In this document: positions 59,712-64,000 of the stretch, in pieces
How the letters are laid out: every line of letters begins with the position of its first letter
How positions within the stretch are numbered: position 1 is the stretch's first letter
Source: Karstenula rhodostoma CBS 690.94
Lineage: Eukaryota > Ascomycota > Dothideomycetes > Pleosporales > Didymosphaeriaceae
DNA length: 64,000 nt
Assembly: GCA_010093485.1 (NCBI GenBank)
Contig: MU001515.1
Coordinates: 639,518 to 703,517, forward strand
Direction of reading: 5' to 3'
The notes under the pieces: generated by a model
The model's input: only the letters and a program-made list of their open reading frames with translations
Databases searched by the model: none
Told to the model about the DNA's origin: nothing
Made by a program: the position numbers and the translations under genes

Positions 59712-61493
59712 TCAGTTCAGACCCTCCCTCAGCTTCCTGTACTGCTCATCGAACGCAGCAAGCTTCCGCATCGCTGCATCCAACTCGCTCTTGGCGTGGG
59801 TATGCGCGGACTTCTTCGTCTCGAGTTCCGCCTGCGCCTTCTCCATCTTTGTCAGCCCTTCCTCCAGGTCTTTTTTGGTCGTGAGCGCCTTAGCAAGAAA
59901 CTCCGGGTTGTATGTCATGGCCTGCAAGGCATCAGGCTGATCGGCATATTTTTCCCTGAATTGCTGCACCACCAATTCGGCTCCCTGCAGGGCTGCAACC
60001 TTCACTACGATCTTCTCGTGGTGTGACTTGACGTTCTCGTACGCAGGGACGGCGGGCAGCTCTGGGTGCCTCTCGAAGAGCTCGTTGGCGACGAGGTTGA
60101 GATCGGCCTGCGCCTTTGCGACGTGGTTACCCACTGTTTGTTCTTTGTTGCGGAGTCCTTTGGCGTGCGTGATGGCCGAGGAGACACGAGATAGCGCTCC
60201 GTTGTACAACTCATCGTCCGTGCTGGCGCGTGGGGCCATGACGCCAGTGGGTTGGGCTTCTTTGGTTCTCCGGCGCGCAATATTGCTTCCAGACGGAGAA
60301 GCGCGGGGGCTTGATCCTGGCAAGGAGAGCAGGGGACTGGTTTGCGTGAGTGTCAACTCGTGGCGTGTTCGTGTTGCAGACCAAGTCTCAGAATCGTCAC
60401 GGCGCAGCGTGTGCTCTTGCTTATGCGGCGTAGACTTGCGGTACCATTCAGACTCGTAGTCTTGTTCCGAGTCCTCTTCTTGTGGATCTTGTTCGTCCTC
60501 TTCCACGTCGGCGTCCCGTCCAAACTGTTCTTCTGGCAAGGTCTCGTCGTTCAGTCCCAGGTATTCTTCCGAGGAAATTTCTTCGTCGCGGAAAGTCTCC
60601 TCGTTGGGTGCCAGCTCTTCTTCGGGGAGGATGTCCTGGTCGTAATCAAGGTCCTCTTCTTGGTGGATCTCAAGATCTTCCCCAAAGGTCTCCTCGTCTT
60701 GCAGGGGTTCTTCCGGTGCGCGGCCCAGCTCGACGCTCGCGACCGTGGCATCCAGCGACTCTTCCTCGTCGGTGTCGTCACCTTCGCTGGATTCTAGGCG
60801 TGCACGCTTCGCGCAACGGGGTTCGTGTGGTCTCGCCCTCCAATCGCGATACGCGGTTAACAGGAGCACTGTCACGTCGAATTTGCCCGCCAACCAAAGC
60901 GTGCCCGGAGAATCAGGTCTTTTGCGGGATAGCGTCTTCACGAATTGAGCGCGGTCGCGCTGGAGCTGCGCGGCAAAATCGTCTGGGCTTCCGTACTGTT
61001 CAGAAGTTTGCATGAGACGGTCCACGAGGGCGCGGCTCGGGTCCGAGGTCACGTGCAAGCGGGCCGCGGTCAGCACGCTCCAGAAATCGTCACCCCAGCG
61101 CGCGAGCAGCGTCTTGGTGTGGCTGAGCTTGCGCTGGAAGTTGGAGCCGTCGTCGACGTGCAGATGGCGCGTGAAGTCTTCGGCGCCCAGCCCAAAGTGG
61201 CGATGCACGCCGAGGAAGAGCGCAGCTGCCCAGAAACGCTCCCACGCGTCGTGCAGCGTCTCAGCGTCCTTTGATCTCCCACCGCGACGGCGACGCGTCA
61301 CGCGGAAGCTATTGTCGATGCGCTGATGTGCGTTGCGAAGGACGGGGTCGTCGAGGGCAAGCGTCTGTTCGTGCGGGGGCGGTTTTGCGATGCTGGGGGC
61401 CGCGAACTGCTGCAGGATGTCGTAGAAGGCCTGCTTAACGGCGGCGGGGTCAGGGTCTGCGAGGCGCGCAAAGACTGTGCCAATCTCAGCCAT
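59712..61493 (-). CDS. Helical/acidic/coiled-coil protein, unknown; intact paralogue
   Basis: A single exon of 593 aa; ATG at 61493 (MAEIGTVFARLADPDPAAVK), stop at 59712. Residues 1-225 are mainly helical with a basic patch at 66-75 (TRRRRGGRSK) and tryptophan-containing helices (DAWERFWAAALFLGVHRH at 82-99; LLARWGDDFWSVL at 129-141). Residues about 225-235 are basic (CAKRARL) and may act with the patch as nuclear signals. About 235-345 is strongly acidic with recurring E-E-x-x-x-x-(D/E)-E-(E/T) units. About 440-593 is a long charged helix that should form a coiled coil. Its layout and the N-terminal helices match the decayed gene at 30208-32112. It looks expressed-type and intact. No known family is recognised. 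Confidence 0.85.
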   Translation of the reverse strand: MAEIGTVFARLADPDPAAVKQAFYDILQQFAAPSIAKPPPHEQTLALDDPVLRNAHQRIDNSFRVTRRRRGGRSKDAETLHDAWERFWAAALFLGVHRHFGLGAEDFTRHLHVDDGSNFQRKLSHTKTLLARWGDDFWSVLTAARLHVTSDPSRALVDRLMQTSEQYGSPDDFAAQLQRDRAQFVKTLSRKRPDSPGTLWLAGKFDVTVLLLTAYRDWRARPHEPRCAKRARLESSEGDDTDEEESLDATVASVELGRAPEEPLQDEETFGEDLEIHQEEDLDYDQDILPEEELAPNEETFRDEEISSEEYLGLNDETLPEEQFGRDADVEEDEQDPQEEDSEQDYESEWYRKSTPHKQEHTLRRDDSETWSATRTRHELTLTQTSPLLSLPGSSPRASPSGSNIARRRTKEAQPTGVMAPRASTDDELYNGALSRVSSAITHAKGLRNKEQTVGNHVAKAQADLNLVANELFERHPELPAVPAYENVKSHHEKIVVKVAALQGAELVVQQFREKYADQPDALQAMTYNPEFLAKALTTKKDLEEGLTKMEKAQAELETKKSAHTHAKSELDAAMRKLAAFDEQYRKLREGLN

Positions 61494-62375
61494 GGAGGCA
61501 GATTGCAGATGTACTGTAGGAGCGGCGCAGAACGGCGGCGTGGCCAGATGGGCGTGGCTACTTCACTCCGAGGCAGGCGCGGGTGGAGCGGTAGGCAGGT
61601 GTGTCAAAAGCTCGAATGCTTCACATGGCGCAGCACAGCGAGCTGAAGCTTCAGGATGCGCGATTCTCGACGGCGGCGGGCCCGCAGCGGGCGTGTGGGA
61701 TATTTGGAGGCCATGCGCGCCATGTAGCGGAGCTGATGGGAGGCAGGATGCGTCGTTGAGGAACCGCGGGGACGAAGGCGCCAATCGGCCATGGCCACGG
61801 CCGGTCGATGGGACATCCGGCCATGAAAAGTTTCTCACGCTCTCCCGAGAAGGCGCTTCGGACAAAATCGCAATCCAGCCGCTCAGTCAAGGTGATCCCT
61901 TACAGCCCACCGTCAAAGGTCATGCTCGGCCTTGCGACGGAGCCAGCAGTCCTGGAGCCCTGGAGCGCCCCTCCGCACGTGAGCGCGCTCAGACGCTAGC
62001 TCACAAGCGTAAGTGTGCTCTCCTCCAGTTAGTTCACGACGATTTGGTCGTGCAAGTAGTTTATGTTTTACCACCTTTTCCAGCGCGACCGCGGCCTGCG
62101 CATTTAAACGTTAGCAGACAGTAAGTCTTATATATCACGGGTGAGCACACAGAAAGTTCGAGGCCCAACCTGCTCTCCAACATGCAGACACACAAGTCTG
62201 AACATCGCAACACACGCGCTAGACTGGAAAAGACGGACAGCCTAGCAGGATTTAACGCAAGGTTCAAGCATAGAACAGAGAGGAATCGTACTATGCAAGA
62301 ACACGTACGGTATCTTCGCATGTCTACTCGTCTGCACGCAGAACGGCGAACCCTCCTTCCTTCCACTCGTACCAT
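61494..62375. other. Upstream region of the 593-aa gene
   Basis: Long frames are open on both strands (for example plus 61492-62124), but they have no domain and overlap the start of the minus-strand gene. It is more likely promoter and leader than coding. Confidence 0.35.
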
Positions 62376-62741
62376 CTAATCCCGGCTATGCCTTCTGCAC
62401 CCCTCTTTCTTCCTACCGCTTTCAGTCACCCAAATATGCCTCCACCCATGTCGATTATGCATGGGACGCCGCGACCGCGCCATCATACTGCCAGACCCAA
62501 AGACGGCGCTCAAGGGCAGCAGGAACATGCATTCTGCGTATTGCAGCGAGAGCAGGAAAGTCGTGGTAATGGCGCCATACCAGGGGTGGTTCGAGGAAAT
62601 GTACAGGTCGCCCCCAGCCGTGGTGACAAGCTTCAAAGTCCGCGCAGTCAACGCACTGGCCCTGACGGGGAATGAATGCGGACCAGAAGCTCCTCCTGAT
62701 GTTTGTAAAGTATAGAATGTATCTCCAAGCGGGTCGCTCAT
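62376..62741 (-). CDS. Uncertain small ORF downstream of the DUF7924 gene
   Basis: 121 codons with ATG at 62741, overlapping the upstream stop as ATGA. Codons in the middle are GC-ending, and a hydrophobic segment (TTTFLLSLQYAECMFLLPLS) is present. A second frame over the same DNA (RRSFWSAFIPRQGQ) is equally open. It may be 3' UTR of the upstream gene, a misread 3' exon of it, or a small membrane protein. Confidence 0.25.
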   Translation of the reverse strand: MSDPLGDTFYTLQTSGGASGPHSFPVRASALTARTLKLVTTAGGDLYISSNHPWYGAITTTFLLSLQYAECMFLLPLSAVFGSGSMMARSRRPMHNRHGWRHIWVTESGRKKEGCRRHSRD

Positions 62742-64000
62742 GTCTTCTGCCTCCTGGTGGGCCTGGACGACACCGATGACCGCGGCGACGGAAAGAGACC
62801 TGCAGGTGCGTCGGCGGGAATCCCAGCGGGGACGGCAGTCGGCGCCGCATCAGACTCTGTCGGCGCGTGTCGCTTCTGCTGCGGAATCGCACAGGCGTCG
62901 ATGGCGGCCCCGATGGCGGCGAGGCGGGGGCCAACAGCGTAGGCGGCGATATTCTTGATCACGTTGCGAGCCTTGCGCATGTCGGCTGGCTTGCGCATGG
63001 ACAGGCTGTCGAGCCACTTCATGTAGTGCACGGCAACAGGCGCGTCGCCGTCCAGTTCAGCGGCGCGCCAGTGCACGAAAAACTGCACCTGCTCGCCGTC
63101 GGTCGCGCAGGAGAAGTGGCACGTGTCGGCGAGTGCCGCATTGGGGCCGTGCAATCGGTGCAGGAGGTTGACGATAGCGGCGCCGTCGCGGGCGCTCTGC
63201 GTCTGCGCGTGGTGGATGCCCTCGGTGCCAGACGGGCGCTTCCACTGCGCGGTCAGGAATGGAAAGAGCTGCAGCGAGGAGATGTCCAGACCGGCGGCGT
63301 GCAGCTTGGTCTCTTGCTGCGATGTGAAGACGGGGCTGGACGGCGCCGCGGTGCGATAGCGGGTCGCGTAGCCATAGGAGCAGTCGGCCTCTGGCTGGGC
63401 GAGTGCGCCGTATGCCCTGCGCACCTCGACGCTGCCAGGCGGAAGCAAGGCGCGTGACAGCCTGCACTTGAAGTCGGCCGCCACGCCTGGGAAGCTGGCC
63501 TCGTCGTCGCCGTGCAGCCCCGCCATCAGCGCCGGCTCCAGCGAGTGGATGGCCGAGTCTTCGCGCACCTTTGCCGCATGCGCATGCGGCGACACCGTGT
63601 CTTCGGGCCTACGCTCCTTTGTGATGTGTGTGTCGATGTGCGCCTGCAGCTTGGCCGGCATATTCGCGCCCGTGTCGACGTGGATGTGGTAGGCCATCAG
63701 TTTGCGGCGCGTCTCGAGGTCGTCGGCCGACGTCGAGGTTGCGGATGCCGACATGGAGAGGGCGCTTTCGGGCGCGCAGTCGGCTTCGGCGGGCGTTGAG
63801 CGGTTCAGCGCCTCGAGGGCGGCTTCGGTGAGCGGCTGCAGCAGTGCGCAGCGGGCTGGCAGGCACTCGGGGGCGTCGGGGTTGCCGTTGTTGTCGTGGT
63901 CACTGCCGCAATTGCTGTCGCTGTCGCTGTCGCCAGCACTGTCTTTGCCGGGGCGGGGGCGCTCGCTGCAGACGGCAGCGGGGCTCTCGCAGCGTGCTCG
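62738..64000 (-). CDS. DUF7924-type protein, N-terminus beyond window
   Basis: Minus strand, stop at 62738. The frame stays open to the right edge, so the start is outside; the in-frame ATG at 63754 (MSASATSTSADD) is probably internal. The visible N-terminal part is acidic (DSAGDSDSDSN) followed by LTEAALEALNRS. Numbering from the 63754 ATG, residues about 95-290 match the layout of the fungal DUF7924 domain: RALLPPGSVEVRRAYG, YGYATRYRT, FPFLTAQWK (164-172), HHAQTQSARDGAAIV, then VHWRAAELDGDAPVAVHYMK and KARNVIKNIAAYAV. In relatives the position of QWK is usually ExK (vE-x-K), recalling PD-(D/E)xK nuclease folds; here glutamate is replaced by glutamine. The C-terminal tail is S/P/R-rich and basic. 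No biochemical function is established for the family as far as I know. Confidence 0.75.
   Translation of the reverse strand, partial: RARCESPAAVCSERPRPGKDSAGDSDSDSNCGSDHDNNGNPDAPECLPARCALLQPLTEAALEALNRSTPAEADCAPESALSMSASATSTSADDLETRRKLMAYHIHVDTGANMPAKLQAHIDTHITKERRPEDTVSPHAHAAKVREDSAIHSLEPALMAGLHGDDEASFPGVAADFKCRLSRALLPPGSVEVRRAYGALAQPEADCSYGYATRYRTAAPSSPVFTSQQETKLHAAGLDISSLQLFPFLTAQWKRPSGTEGIHHAQTQSARDGAAIVNLLHRLHGPNAALADTCHFSCATDGEQVQFFVHWRAAELDGDAPVAVHYMKWLDSLSMRKPADMRKARNVIKNIAAYAVGPRLAAIGAAIDACAIPQQKRHAPTESDAAPTAVPAGIPADAPAGLFPSPRSSVSSRPTRRQKT

Noticed and set aside
60342..61015. Two long plus-strand frames (151 and 177 codons) rich in L/V/F or R
   Set aside because: They are antisense to the acidic region of the intact 593-aa gene; E/D-rich codons read backwards give such frames.
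61477..62124. 215-codon plus frame upstream of the 593-aa gene
   Set aside because: Overlaps the start codon region of the minus-strand gene and shows no domain or codon bias. Treated as promoter region.
1..64000. CRISPR arrays, operons, bacterial ribosome-binding sites or terminators
   Set aside because: No spaced direct-repeat array is present, and the introns and RIP show a fungal nuclear genome where these features are not expected.

Overview
The window reads as nuclear DNA of a filamentous ascomycete (Pezizomycotina; a dothideomycete-like genome is a guess). The supporting signs are introns of 45-64 bp with GTAAGT-type donors and CTAAC/CTGAC-type branch sites, GC-rich codon third positions in the intact genes, LTR retrotransposons, and a 20-kb AT-rich block carrying the C-to-T/G-to-A signature of repeat-induced point mutation (RIP). 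It looks like an accessory, gene-poor compartment: few genes resemble known families and many are broken.

Layout. 1-7.8 kb has no convincing gene and two copies of a short dispersed repeat (called R1 here). 7.8-16 kb holds one intact two-exon coiled-coil gene (9239-7830, minus) and a run of decayed genes: a frameshifted minus-strand relic (11319-9816), a spliced relic (13148-12658), a possible serine-hydrolase relic and a short broken ORF. 16.4-27.3 kb is the healthiest part: a zinc-ribbon/coiled-coil protein (16445-17356), a five-exon gene with a recent exon-intron duplication (20123-18658), and four proteins of unknown function with membrane segments (21229-20933 minus, 21664-22920 plus, 24489-24088 minus, 25317-27317 plus). 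27.3-30 kb is empty apart from a small tandem repeat. 30-36.5 kb holds a decayed paralogue of the 593-aa gene at 61493-59712; its 5' end is replaced by an R1 repeat and it carries an early TAG. It is followed by a broken cytochrome P450 (minus) and a broken FAD-linked oxidase (plus), perhaps the remains of a secondary-metabolism locus.

36.5-56.45 kb is the RIP block, with no open frame of 60 codons on either strand. Inside it I can still resolve a Ty1/copia element with 313-bp LTRs and a RIP-altered target duplication. A 1.2-kb element flanked by 9-bp direct repeats is nested in that copia element and occurs in other copies nearby. A second copia relic lies in reverse orientation. RIP extends past the block into an R1 copy (56219-56412) and a host-type gene (56476-57536) whose stops are CAG>TAG and CAA>TAA changes.

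57.5-64 kb returns to normal composition with the intact 593-aa gene and, running off the right edge, a gene of the fungal DUF7924 type.

I see no coherent pathway shared by the intact genes. The main story is a region where unknown, lineage-restricted genes are duplicated, truncated by repeats and silenced by mutation. Exon joins come from reading splice signals by eye and have not been checked against transcripts.
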